Source: an uncultured Pelagibacteraceae bacterium
Lineage (GTDB): Bacteria; Pseudomonadota; Alphaproteobacteria; Pelagibacterales; Pelagibacteraceae
DNA length: 34,268 bases
NCBI GenBank assembly: GCA_902557585.1
Contig: CACEBA010000005.1
Coordinates: 1 to 34,268, forward strand
Direction of reading: 5' to 3'
The notes beneath the pieces are model-generated. The model worked only from the letters and a program-made list of their open reading frames with translations. It was not told the origin of the DNA and made no database searches. Made by a program: the position numbers and the translations under genes. Of this stretch, positions 24,376 through 33,078 are shown piece by piece (position 1 is the stretch's first letter; every line of letters starts with the position of its first letter).

Positions 24376-24459
24376 TTACTTCTTTTTATTTTTTCTTTTT
24401 GCTCTTCTTTTTTTAGAGCCTTGTTTTCTTCGACCTCTATGTTTTTTTGGGTAACTCAT
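24376..24459 (-). CDS. Tiny very basic ORF (27 aa)
   Basis: An ATG at 24459 opens 27 codons ending in TAA (24376-24378), convergent with mnmA. More than half of the residues are Lys or Arg, with MSYPKKHRGRRKQGSKK as the first part and a run of Lys/Arg/Asn after it. It could be an RNA- or ribosome-binding microprotein. A+T-rich DNA easily produces Lys codons, but the Pro/His/Gly/Arg pattern at the start uses less common codons. I do not recognise it with certainty. Confidence 0.45.
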   Translation of the reverse strand: MSYPKKHRGRRKQGSKKRRAKRKNKKK

Positions 24460-24532
24460 TCAATCCTATTTTAATTATATTGACGTTTTTCATGGGATAT
24501 AGCATTGTCTTTTAAACATATCAATTTTAATT

Positions 24533-25708
24533 ATGCGAAATTCTTTTAAGACTTTTTTAAAACATACTGCAAAAGACTTTCACAATCAGTCTGTAAATCC
24601 TCCTGTAGTCCGAGCCTCAACAATAATTTTTAAATCAATGCAAGAATTAAGAAAAACACAAGCAAAAGCTCTTAAGAACCCAAAAGGAGGTTATTATGAC
24701 TATGGCAGGCAAGGAACATCTACTACTTATATTCTTCAAAAAATATTAACAAAACTTGAAGAAAGTTATCATGTTTTTACTACACCAACAGGATTTGGTG
24801 CAGTTTTTTTAGCAATATTTAGTGTTACAAGGCCTGGAGATGAAATCATCGCAGTTGATCCAATATATACTCCTTCTAGAATATTAATGGAAAGTTATTT
24901 AAAAGAATTTAATATAAAAACCTTATTCTATGATCCTAATGATCTTAATACCTTAAAAAAAAGTATTACTAAAAAGACCAAATTAATTTTTGTAGAAAAT
25001 CCAGGAAGTAACACATTTGAATTTCAAGATTTGAGTAAAATAATTTCTATTGCTAAGAAAAATAAAATTTTAACAGCAATCGATAATACGTGGGCAACTC
25101 CTTACTTCTTTAAACCAATAAAGCTTGGTTTTGATATGTCTATTGTATCTGCAACAAAATATTATTCAGGACATTCAGATGTAATGGGTGGTTCACTTGC
25201 CGTTAATAAAAAAGTTTATAATAAAGTAAAAATTGCTGATAAAATGACAGGATTAAGATTAGGTCCAGATGATGCATATTTAATTACCCGTGGATTGAGA
25301 ACACTTGATGTAAGATTAGAAAAACATAGTGAAAATGCCAGAGAAGTTTCAAAATTTCTTTCCAAATTTAAAAATGTGCAATTACTCTATCCATATAATA
25401 AAAATTCATCTAATTACAAAATGTGGAAAAAATTTTATTCAGGAGCCTCAGGTTTAATGGGTCTGAAAATAAAATCAAAGAATAAAGCCTCTATCCGAAA
25501 GTTTGTAAATTCATTAAAACTATTTGGACATGGTTACAGTTGGGGTGGTTTTGAAAGTTTAGCACTTCATCAGGAAACTGGGGAAACTGGCAAAAGAAAA
25601 TACCACCAATTGTTAAATGATGAACATCTTGTAAGATTACATATTGGTTTAGAGGATCCAAATGATCTTATTGCTGATATTAAGCAAGCAATGAAACATA
25701 TTAAATAA
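24533..25708 (+). CDS. metC: Cystathionine beta-lyase (PLP-dependent trans-sulfuration enzyme)
   Basis: This 391-residue enzyme of the Cys/Met metabolism family has its PLP lysine K209 in SATKYYSGHSDVMGG. Further blocks are the GRQGTSTT substrate region (58-65), TTPTGFGAV, VENPGSNTF, and IDNTWATPYFF. The blocks and length fit MetC, which cleaves cystathionine to homocysteine, pyruvate and ammonia. Other members of the family (MetB, MetZ, cysteine/methionine lyases) look alike, so the substrate is likely but not proven. It heads a run of six plus-strand genes ending at the HIT protein. Confidence 0.88.
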   Translation: MRNSFKTFLKHTAKDFHNQSVNPPVVRASTIIFKSMQELRKTQAKALKNPKGGYYDYGRQGTSTTYILQKILTKLEESYHVFTTPTGFGAVFLAIFSVTRPGDEIIAVDPIYTPSRILMESYLKEFNIKTLFYDPNDLNTLKKSITKKTKLIFVENPGSNTFEFQDLSKIISIAKKNKILTAIDNTWATPYFFKPIKLGFDMSIVSATKYYSGHSDVMGGSLAVNKKVYNKVKIADKMTGLRLGPDDAYLITRGLRTLDVRLEKHSENAREVSKFLSKFKNVQLLYPYNKNSSNYKMWKKFYSGASGLMGLKIKSKNKASIRKFVNSLKLFGHGYSWGGFESLALHQETGETGKRKYHQLLNDEHLVRLHIGLEDPNDLIADIKQAMKHIK

Positions 25709-25714
25709 AACTTT

Positions 25715-26935
25715 ATGACTACTGAAAAATTTATTAGAAATAAAACAGCTTTGGTCACTTTAATAGCCGCATGTTCGGTAGTTCTTATTTCGTTAGGAGT
25801 AAGGCAAACATTTGGTATGTTTTTTACGGACTTCAAAAATGATTTAGGAATTTCTCTGACAGAATCTGGATTATCAATAGGATTGCAAATGTTGATGTGG
25901 GGATTAACAGGACCTATATTTGGAGCAATAGCTGATAAATATGGTGGTCATAAAGCAATTGCTTTAGCTTTTCTTTTTTTTATAGCTGGAATTTATTTTT
26001 TATATGCAGGTCCAAATACAGGAATATTTTTTCAAATCGATATGGGTATATTAGTAGGAATTGGTCTTGGAGGTACAGCAATTAGTATACCCATGGCTAT
26101 TGTTGGTAAACATTTTCCTTTATCAAACAGAACAATAGCAATGAGTCTCGTAACAGCTTTTGGTTCCTTTGGATATTTTTTGTCCCCTCTATTTACAGCT
26201 TATTCTTTAAATGAAAATGGATGGAAAATTACTTTAATCGCTTTTATGATTGCACTGATAATAGGTTTGATAATTTCTTATTTTGTACGATCTCCTACAT
26301 TAAATGAAAGTATAGAAGAACCAAACTCACAAGGGACTTATGATGCACTTAAAGAGGCTTTTGGAACAAAAAGTTATATACTTTTGGTTTCTGGTTTTTT
26401 TGTATGTGGTTTTCACATAACACTAGTAGGAACTCACGTTCCAACTTACGTTATAGACAGAGGTTTGGAAAGTTGGACAGCTGCTGCAATTTTGTCACTG
26501 ATTGGACTGTTTAATATTTTCGGTTCTTTATTAAGTGGCTATCTTTCTACTAAGATAAGCAAAAAAATAATTTTAAGTGTAATATACTCTTTAAGAGGCT
26601 TATCAATTATCTTATTTATATTTTTGCCAGCGAGTAATATTAATGCATTTATTTTTGGTGCAAGTTTTGGTTTTTTATGGCTGTCAACTGTTCCTGCCAC
26701 TAGTGGGATAGTTGCTCATATGTTTGGTACAAAATATTTGGGCATGCTATATGGCATTGTTTTTTTAAGTCATCAAATAGGTTCATTTTTTGGGGCGTAT
26801 CTGGGAGGATTATTCCATGATCTTTATGGGTCTTATGACTATGCGTGGTATTTAGCAATTGCATTATCAATTTTTGCTGCAATTATTCACTTACCAATTA
26901 AAGAAGAAGTGGTGTTAAGATTAAAAACAAACTAA
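25715..26935 (+). CDS. Major facilitator superfamily transporter
   Basis: This 406-residue protein has twelve predicted membrane helices in two six-helix halves split by a polar loop near residue 195-210. The MFS motif between helices 2 and 3 reads GAIADKYGGHKAIA, and a related GYLSTKISKK lies in the second half. It resembles the OFA/monocarboxylate-type branch. It starts 6 bases after metC and ends 1 base before the pabB-like start, so it is in the same transcript. The substrate is unknown; an amino or organic acid is a guess. Confidence 0.9.
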   Translation: MTTEKFIRNKTALVTLIAACSVVLISLGVRQTFGMFFTDFKNDLGISLTESGLSIGLQMLMWGLTGPIFGAIADKYGGHKAIALAFLFFIAGIYFLYAGPNTGIFFQIDMGILVGIGLGGTAISIPMAIVGKHFPLSNRTIAMSLVTAFGSFGYFLSPLFTAYSLNENGWKITLIAFMIALIIGLIISYFVRSPTLNESIEEPNSQGTYDALKEAFGTKSYILLVSGFFVCGFHITLVGTHVPTYVIDRGLESWTAAAILSLIGLFNIFGSLLSGYLSTKISKKIILSVIYSLRGLSIILFIFLPASNINAFIFGASFGFLWLSTVPATSGIVAHMFGTKYLGMLYGIVFLSHQIGSFFGAYLGGLFHDLYGSYDYAWYLAIALSIFAAIIHLPIKEEVVLRLKTN

Positions 26936-26936
26936 A

Positions 26937-28100
26937 TTGAATACATTAAAAATTTTAAAAGATATTAATTCGTCAAGTAAATCTTATATAATTTACAAAA
27001 CACCAAAAGGTTTTGATTTATTTACTAACTTTTCTAAAAAAATAATTTTGTCCAATAAAAATGTTGTAGATTTTGTAAATTCAATTCCACTTAGAAAAAA
27101 AAATTTAAAAAAAACAGATCTTTATATAGGGTTTTTTGGTTATGAAATTTTAAATTACTTGATTGGTATTAAATTTTCTAAAAAAAGGAAAAATCATTTT
27201 CCAAAGGGTATTTTTTATAAACCAGAAAAAATAATAAGTCTTAATGAAAATTTGATTTTTACACCATTAAATGATGGAAAGAAAAAGAAACAATTCAAAA
27301 TAAATATCAATAAAAAAAATTATACTAAAATATTTAATAAGTTTAAAAAAAAGATTAAACAAGGAGAGACATATCAAATTAAAATCTGTACTAAATATAA
27401 AAATAAATCTGTAATCGATCCTTTAGATTTTTTTTGTCGGTTATCAAAATCAAATCTTGCTCCAGAAGCTTTTTTAATTAAAGATAATAATTACTCAGTA
27501 ATTAGCTGCTCTCCTGAAACATTAGTACAAAAAAAAGGTAGATCAATAATTACTAAGCCAATTGCAGGCACTCTTAAGAAAAATAAAAATTTGAATAAAA
27601 AAAAAGCTATGAAATATTTTAAAAATAATATTAAAGAAACCAAAGAGCATAATATGATCGTGGATATGGAAAGAAATGATCTATCGCGTATTTGTGTACC
27701 CGGATCTGTAAAAATAGAGAAAGAAAAAACTATTGAGGAGTATAAAGATTTATTTCATTATGTAAGTTTTATTAAAGGCAAGTTAAAAGAGAAAATTGGA
27801 ACAATAAATATAATTAAATCTATGATGCCAGGTGGTTCTGTCATTGGGTGTCCAAAAATAAGTACATTAAACCTATTAAACAATCAGGAAAAAGAAAGCA
27901 GAAATATTTACACTGGGAGTTTTGGTTATATCAAATTTAATGGGGATATGAGGTTTAATATTATTATTCGCTCAATACTTAATTTTAAAAATATTTCAGA
28001 AATTTCGGTTGCCTCAGGTGTTGTAATTGATAGCAATGCCAGCAATGAGTTTAATGAAAATTTCATAAAAGCTAAAGCCTTAATAGATTTGTTTAAGTGA
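26937..28100 (+). CDS. pabB: PabB-like chorismate-utilising enzyme (aminodeoxychorismate synthase component I)
   Basis: There is no ATG near the start; TTG at 26937 gives 387 residues (MNTLKILKDI). The chorismate-binding core shows CSPETL, TKPIAGTLKK (206-215), DMERNDLSRIC, GSVIGCPK and the end GVVIDSNASNEF. With PabA it would make 4-amino-4-deoxychorismate for folate. E. coli PabB has a catalytic Lys in PIKGT; here the motif is PIAGT with Ala210, as in anthranilate synthase TrpE. The order PabB-PabA-PabC favours a folate role, but the motif leaves TrpE-like chemistry open. The protein is shorter than both relatives and very Lys/Asn-rich. Confidence 0.8.
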   Translation: MNTLKILKDINSSSKSYIIYKTPKGFDLFTNFSKKIILSNKNVVDFVNSIPLRKKNLKKTDLYIGFFGYEILNYLIGIKFSKKRKNHFPKGIFYKPEKIISLNENLIFTPLNDGKKKKQFKININKKNYTKIFNKFKKKIKQGETYQIKICTKYKNKSVIDPLDFFCRLSKSNLAPEAFLIKDNNYSVISCSPETLVQKKGRSIITKPIAGTLKKNKNLNKKKAMKYFKNNIKETKEHNMIVDMERNDLSRICVPGSVKIEKEKTIEEYKDLFHYVSFIKGKLKEKIGTINIIKSMMPGGSVIGCPKISTLNLLNNQEKESRNIYTGSFGYIKFNGDMRFNIIIRSILNFKNISEISVASGVVIDSNASNEFNENFIKAKALIDLFK

Positions 28101-28654
28101 TATACGTAATTGACCATAACGACTCATTTACTCATAATGTAGTTCATCAGTTATCTTTATTTGATAATGTAAAGTGTACGAATTATGATGACATAAATAC
28201 TCAATTTTTAAAAAATGCATCAACTATTGTTTTATCGCCAGGACCTGGTTCTCCAAAAAATTATCCAACTACTAGTGAGATTTACTACAAATTTAAAGGC
28301 AAAAAAAGAATTCTAGGAATTTGTTTAGGATTTCAACAAATTTTATTTTGTGAAGGTGCAAAAATAGTTCAGCAAAAACAAATCTATCATGGATTCCAGT
28401 CTGAAATAAAAGTTGTCAGTAAAAGTTCTATATTTAAATATAAAAATAAACTTATGGTGGGACGATATCATTCATTAAAGTTAAAAGAACCTTTTTATTC
28501 ACAAAATTTTGACATAACGATGAGATGTGCTATTTCAGGCTCAGCAATGGCAATTGAAAATAATATAGACAAAATTTATGGCTTTCAATTTCACCCAGAA
28601 TCTTTTTTAACTATTAATGGTAACTTACTTATTAAAAAAATCTTATCAGCTTAA
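28097..28654 (+). CDS. pabA: PabA-like glutamine amidotransferase subunit
   Basis: It starts with GTG at 28097, overlapping the pabB stop as GTGA. The 185-residue class-I amidotransferase has catalytic Cys76 in GICLGFQQ and the His166/Glu168 pair in FHPES; LSPGPGSP is the oxyanion region. It releases ammonia from glutamine for its PabB partner. TrpG proteins look the same, so the partner decides the pathway. The overlap couples its translation to pabB. Confidence 0.88.
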   Translation: MIYVIDHNDSFTHNVVHQLSLFDNVKCTNYDDINTQFLKNASTIVLSPGPGSPKNYPTTSEIYYKFKGKKRILGICLGFQQILFCEGAKIVQQKQIYHGFQSEIKVVSKSSIFKYKNKLMVGRYHSLKLKEPFYSQNFDITMRCAISGSAMAIENNIDKIYGFQFHPESFLTINGNLLIKKILSA

Positions 28655-29387
28655 TAGTCTTGAAGAAATTGATTTTCAAGATCTATGGGGCGATCATGGA
28701 GTGTTTACAACAATGTGGATTTATGGTTCACCACCAAAAATTCTTTTTTTTAAAGAGCATATTAAAAATTTATTAAAATCTTTAAAACAATATAAAATAT
28801 ACAAAAAATCAATTCACAAAGATATTTATCATTTAATTAAAATTAACATTAATACAAAAAAAAATTATAATCACTTATTAAGAGTTGCTTTAAATAAAAA
28901 AATAATATCAATATCTTTAAGAAAAAGAATTAAACCTAAGTTAGATTTCAATTTAAAACTTGTAAAATTAAAAAGAGAAAAACCGGAATTTAAAAACTTA
29001 AAATATAAACAAATTTTAAAATATTTATCAAAAATGGATAACTCAAAATCTGATATTGGTCTTTGTTCAGCAAATAAAATTTTTGAAACCGGCACCTCAA
29101 ATATTCTTTTAATAAAAAAAAATAAAATATATTCCCCAGTAACAAACTGTTATAAAGGTATTACTTATAAATTTTTTAAATCAAAGGTTAATAAAATTAT
29201 AAATAAAAATATAATGATAAATACATTAAATGAATTTAATGAAATCATATTAATAGGTTCTGGAAAAGGTGTAGCATCAGTTAAAACAATTAATGATGTA
29301 GGATGGAAAAGAAAAAGTTTGAAAATTTATAATTTACTTAACGGATATTATTTACAAGTATTAAAAAATTATCCAAAATATAAATAA
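28617..29387 (+). CDS. pabC: PabC-like aminotransferase class IV (aminodeoxychorismate lyase)
   Basis: The ATG at 28617 overlaps pabA by 38 bases, an unusually long overlap here; a non-ATG start further in cannot be ruled out. The 256 residues show the class-IV PLP fold: GVFTTMWIYGS near the start, the likely PLP lysine in ILKYLSKMDN, then FETGTSNILLI and the late GSGKGVASV. PabC turns aminodeoxychorismate into 4-aminobenzoate and pyruvate. The protein is extremely Lys/Ile/Asn-rich and divergent, but the gene order supports the assignment. It is followed directly by the HIT gene. Confidence 0.72.
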   Translation: MVTYLLKKSYQLNSLEEIDFQDLWGDHGVFTTMWIYGSPPKILFFKEHIKNLLKSLKQYKIYKKSIHKDIYHLIKININTKKNYNHLLRVALNKKIISISLRKRIKPKLDFNLKLVKLKREKPEFKNLKYKQILKYLSKMDNSKSDIGLCSANKIFETGTSNILLIKKNKIYSPVTNCYKGITYKFFKSKVNKIINKNIMINTLNEFNEIILIGSGKGVASVKTINDVGWKRKSLKIYNLLNGYYLQVLKNYPKYK

Positions 29388-29789
29388 ATGTTAAAAGATC
29401 CAAATAACCCATGTCTATTTTGTAATTCAAATAAAAGTGGCATTGCATATGAAAATAAGCTTGCTTATGCAAGTTATGACACTTATCCAGTCTCAGATCT
29501 TCATTGTTTGATCATACCTAAAAGACATATAAACAATTATTTTGATTTATCCGATGAGGAGTTAATTGCATGTAACAATCTAATTAAAGTAGTTAAGAAA
29601 GAAATAGTTGAAAAAGATAAAACTGTTGAAGCATTTAATATTGGCACAAACGTTGGAAAAATTTCAGGTCAATCTATTATGCATTGTCACATCCATTTGA
29701 TTCCAAGGAGGAAAGGTGATGTAAATAACCCTCAAGGAGGCGTAAGATCTGTAATTCCCAAAAATCAACACTACACGCGTAAAATATAA
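29388..29789 (+). CDS. HIT-family nucleotide-binding protein
   Basis: This 133-residue protein has the histidine triad HCHIHLIPR (99-107) at the C-terminal end and LIIPKRHI in the middle. C9 and C12 near the start (PCLFC) may form part of a zinc site, as in HIT/HINT-like members. Such proteins hydrolyse AMP-linked compounds or dinucleoside polyphosphates. The gene starts directly after the pabC stop, ending the metC-to-HIT run. Confidence 0.93.
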   Translation: MLKDPNNPCLFCNSNKSGIAYENKLAYASYDTYPVSDLHCLIIPKRHINNYFDLSDEELIACNNLIKVVKKEIVEKDKTVEAFNIGTNVGKISGQSIMHCHIHLIPRRKGDVNNPQGGVRSVIPKNQHYTRKI

Positions 29790-29816
29790 ATTGTAAGTTG
29801 TTATTATGGACAAAAT

Positions 29817-29860
29817 AACCAATAGTTTTGGTTGAACTGATGATTTAACTAGACTAGAAA
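29817..29860 (+). promoter_or_regulatory. Candidate promoter and operator of the apr cluster
   Basis: TTGAAC (29832-29837) and TAGAAA (29855-29860) stand 17 bases apart and could form a sigma-70 promoter. Partly covering the -35 box is an inverted repeat AACCAA-TAGTT-TTGGTT (29817-29833). The aprM ribosome site AAGGG is at 29893-29897. This is pattern-based only. Confidence 0.42.
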
Positions 29861-29901
29861 ATCTTTAAAGTTTGATCAAAATAATTTAATTTAAGGGTAA
29901 A

Positions 29902-30696
29902 ATGTTTAGCACAAATCCATTTTCTATATTAGCTGAAATCGTTTCACCACTTGCAATGCAGGGTTTTATCATAGCAATGATAGTATTAATAGCTGGTGGT
30001 ACAATTATCCAAATGATCTCTCACAGAAATCTAACATATTTTTTTAATAATGCTAAAAAAGCAAAACTTAGTGCTACGAAAGAGTTAGGAATGGGAGAAA
30101 AAGTGTCGATTGTCGCAAAAACAACTGTGTATGATATTGGCACAACATCAGAATTAGGATTTGGAAAAAGAAGGCTCGCACATGTGCTTGGAATGTATGG
30201 CACAATTTTATTTTGGGTGGCATCTGCTGCATTGATTTTTTTTTACACAGGAACAAGTAAACCATCCTCAACTACTTGGTCGATTATATGGCATTTAGGT
30301 GCGGTATTAACTTGTGTTGGTGGATATTGGTTTTGGTTTTTTTTAAGAGTTGATGTTTCTGCTGAGGCACATCCTTGGTATAGAATTATTAAAGCAGATT
30401 TATTTGTTTTAGCTTTATTAGCATGTGCAACATTTGGTTTGTTGTGGTCTTATACACAGTTCAATGGACAAATTGGATTGTCATACTTATTTTTAATTTT
30501 GTTTGTAGTTGCAAACTTGATTTTATTTGGTGGAATTTATTGGTCTAAATTTGCACATATGTTTTATAAACCTGGAGCTGCAATACAAAAAAATTTAGCT
30601 GAGGCTGATGGATCAAGAGACAATCTACCACCACCAGCTGAGGCACCTGAACAGTTTGGTTTAGGTATTAAAAGAGAGGAACCTAAACACTATTAA
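29902..30696 (+). CDS. aprM: AprM, membrane anchor of APS reductase
   Basis: This 264-residue inner-membrane protein has about five hydrophobic helices. One is N-terminal (about 15-40), then two pairs around HVLGMYGTILFWVASAALIFF, here HVLGMYGTILFW, and VVANLILFGGIYWSKFAHMFY, here FGGIYWSKFAHMFY. Conserved histidines could carry heme. It precedes aprB and aprA as in SAR11 and some sulfur oxidisers, where AprM is thought to pass electrons between AprBA and the quinone pool. The C-terminal tail is hydrophilic with PPPAEAPEQFG. The link to quinones is family knowledge, not seen directly. Confidence 0.87.
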   Translation: MFSTNPFSILAEIVSPLAMQGFIIAMIVLIAGGTIIQMISHRNLTYFFNNAKKAKLSATKELGMGEKVSIVAKTTVYDIGTTSELGFGKRRLAHVLGMYGTILFWVASAALIFFYTGTSKPSSTTWSIIWHLGAVLTCVGGYWFWFFLRVDVSAEAHPWYRIIKADLFVLALLACATFGLLWSYTQFNGQIGLSYLFLILFVVANLILFGGIYWSKFAHMFYKPGAAIQKNLAEADGSRDNLPPPAEAPEQFGLGIKREEPKHY

Positions 30697-30729
30697 TTAT
30701 GAAAAAATTAAATAAGGAGAAAAAATAAT

Positions 30730-31200
30730 ATGTCAACTTTTGTATATATGACTAGATGTGATGGTTGTGGACATTGTGTAGATATTTGTCCATCAGACAT
30801 AATGCACATAGATGAAAATATAAGACGTGCAAAAAATATAGAACCTAACTTTTGTTGGGAGTGTTATTCATGCGTAAAAGCATGCCCTAATCATGCTATA
30901 GATGTTAGAGGTTATGCTGACTTTGCTCCAATGGGCCACAGTGTAAGAGTTAGAAGAGAAGAGGAAAAAGGTACAATTTCCTGGAAAATAAAATTTAGAA
31001 ATGGAACTACGAAGGATTTTGTTTCACCAATAACAACAAAGCCATGGGGAAAGTTTATTCCAAAACTTGCTGACGGTGAAAAAATAAAACAAGGTGAATT
31101 AAATTCTCAAAGACTATACACGGAACCAGAAGGACTTAACATAGATGGTGAATTACCCGTTGTTCCAAAAGACTCATTCAAAAAAGGAGTTTACTACTAA
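30730..31200 (+). CDS. aprB: Adenylylsulfate (APS) reductase beta subunit
   Basis: This 156-residue iron-sulfur subunit carries two [4Fe-4S] clusters, from C10, C13, C16, C20 and from C42, C45, C48, C52, the ferredoxin arrangement. The rest, RGYADFAPMGHSVRVRREEE and a C-terminal tail that wraps around AprA, is typical of AprB. It relays electrons between the FAD of AprA and the membrane anchor. A good AAGGAG site precedes the ATG. Its stop and the aprA start share a base (TAATG). Confidence 0.96.
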   Translation: MSTFVYMTRCDGCGHCVDICPSDIMHIDENIRRAKNIEPNFCWECYSCVKACPNHAIDVRGYADFAPMGHSVRVRREEEKGTISWKIKFRNGTTKDFVSPITTKPWGKFIPKLADGEKIKQGELNSQRLYTEPEGLNIDGELPVVPKDSFKKGVYY

Positions 31201-33059
31201 TGGCTAAGCATAAAACGCATTACGAAGATTGCGATGTATTAGTTGTTGGTGGTGGTATGGCTGGAACAGGTGCTACTTTTGAAGCTAGGCATTGGGGTAG
31301 AGACATGAAAATTATCTGCGTTGAAAAAGCAAATATTGATAGAAGTGGAGCTGTTGCTCAAGGTCTTTATGCAATTAACTGTTACATGGGTATGCAGTGG
31401 GGTGAAAATCAACCTGAGGATCATGTACGTTACGCAAGAAACGATCTTATGGGAATGGTAAGGGAGGACTTAGGATATGATATGGCTCGTCACGTAGACT
31501 CAACTGTCCATATGTTTGATGAATGGGGTCTTCCAATGATGAAAAATGAGGAGACAGGAAGATACCTTAGAGAAGGTAAATGGCAGATCATGATTCATGG
31601 AGAGAGCTACAAACCAATTGTTGCAGAGGCTGCAAAGAAATCAGCTGATAAAATTTATAATAGAATAATGATTACTCATTTATTAATGGATGAGTCTCAA
31701 GAAAATCGAGTAGGTGGTGCTGTTGGATTTAACATGAGAACTGGAGATTTTCATGTCTTTAGAGCAAAAGCTGTTATAGTTGCAGCTGGTGGTGCTTCTC
31801 ATATATTTAAACCTAGAGCAGTAGGTGAAGGTATGGGAAGGACTTGGTATGCTCCATGGAGTAATGGTTCAGCTTATGCTTTACCAATTGCGGCTGGAGC
31901 AAAAATGACACAAATGGAAAACAGAATTGTGTTATGTAGATTTAAAGACGGATATGGCCCAGTAGGAGCTTATTTCTTACATTTAAAAACTTATACCCAA
32001 AATGCTAATGGTGAAAATTATGAGAAGAAATGGTACGATCAAACTAAAGAATTAGTTGGGGAATATATCGATCACCACCCAACTCCAACTTGTCTAAGAA
32101 ATCATGCTTTTATTCAAGAGACTATGGCAGGCGGAGGACCAATTCATATGGTTACAACTGAAGCTTTCCAGGACCCACATTTAGAAACTGTTGGATGGGA
32201 AAACTTTTTAGGTATGACAGTTGGTCAAGCGGTAGTATGGGCTTCACAAAATATTGATCCAAAATATACAAATCCTGAGTTAACGACATCCGAGCCGTAC
32301 GTTATGGGCTCTCATGCTACTTGTTCAGGAGCTTGGGTTAGTGGGCCTGAGGATTTATCTCCTCCAGAATATTTCTGGGGTTATAATAGAATGCTTACAA
32401 TTGACGGATTATTTGGAGCAGGTGATACCGTTGGTGGAAGTGCTCACAAATTTTCGTCAGGCTCATTTACCGAAGGTAGATTAGCTGCAAAAGCTGCAGT
32501 TAAATATATTGAGGACAAAAAAGCTGAAGGCTTGAAGGTATCTGATAAACAATGTGAAGATTTTAAGGCTAAAGTATATAAACCACTTGAAACTTACAAA
32601 ATAGCTCAAAATGAAATAACTGGTGGAACAGTTTCTCCAAGTTATATTTCTCCAATCCAAGGATTACAGCGTTTACAAAGAATAATGGATGAATATGTTG
32701 GTGGAATAGCTACAAATTATATGACAAATGCCAATATGCTAAAAAGAGGCTTAGAACTTTTAACTTGGTTAGAAGAAGATCTAGAGAATGTTGGAGCTGA
32801 AGATTATCATCAATTAATGAGAGCTTGGGAGTTAAAACATAGAGCTTTGACTTCACAATGTGTAACAGAACACACCATGTTTAGGGAAGAAACTAGATGG
32901 CCAGGATATTATTATAGAGGTGATCACATGAAACTTGATGATGATAATTGGCATTGTTTAACTGTTTCTAGAAGAGACCCTAATACTGGTAAATTTAGTA
33001 TGGAAAAAGTTCCTGTCTACCATATCGTGGACGAGAATGAGAAGAAAAAAGCCTCTTAG
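31200..33059 (+). CDS. aprA: Adenylylsulfate (APS) reductase alpha subunit
   Basis: This 619-residue flavoprotein has the FAD dinucleotide motif VVGGGMAGTGA (15-25), RSGAVAQGLYAINCYMG around the substrate site, and VVAAGGASHIFKPR and GRTWYAPWSNG, all typical of AprA. It interconverts APS and sulfite plus AMP. In aerobic SAR11 cells the expected direction is sulfite oxidation to APS, protecting against sulfite released from organosulfur compounds; this is inferred. It is preceded by an AAAGGAG site inside aprB and is co-translated with it. Confidence 0.97.
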   Translation: MAKHKTHYEDCDVLVVGGGMAGTGATFEARHWGRDMKIICVEKANIDRSGAVAQGLYAINCYMGMQWGENQPEDHVRYARNDLMGMVREDLGYDMARHVDSTVHMFDEWGLPMMKNEETGRYLREGKWQIMIHGESYKPIVAEAAKKSADKIYNRIMITHLLMDESQENRVGGAVGFNMRTGDFHVFRAKAVIVAAGGASHIFKPRAVGEGMGRTWYAPWSNGSAYALPIAAGAKMTQMENRIVLCRFKDGYGPVGAYFLHLKTYTQNANGENYEKKWYDQTKELVGEYIDHHPTPTCLRNHAFIQETMAGGGPIHMVTTEAFQDPHLETVGWENFLGMTVGQAVVWASQNIDPKYTNPELTTSEPYVMGSHATCSGAWVSGPEDLSPPEYFWGYNRMLTIDGLFGAGDTVGGSAHKFSSGSFTEGRLAAKAAVKYIEDKKAEGLKVSDKQCEDFKAKVYKPLETYKIAQNEITGGTVSPSYISPIQGLQRLQRIMDEYVGGIATNYMTNANMLKRGLELLTWLEEDLENVGAEDYHQLMRAWELKHRALTSQCVTEHTMFREETRWPGYYYRGDHMKLDDDNWHCLTVSRRDPNTGKFSMEKVPVYHIVDENEKKKAS

Positions 33060-33078
33060 AAAATTCTTAACTTAGTTT

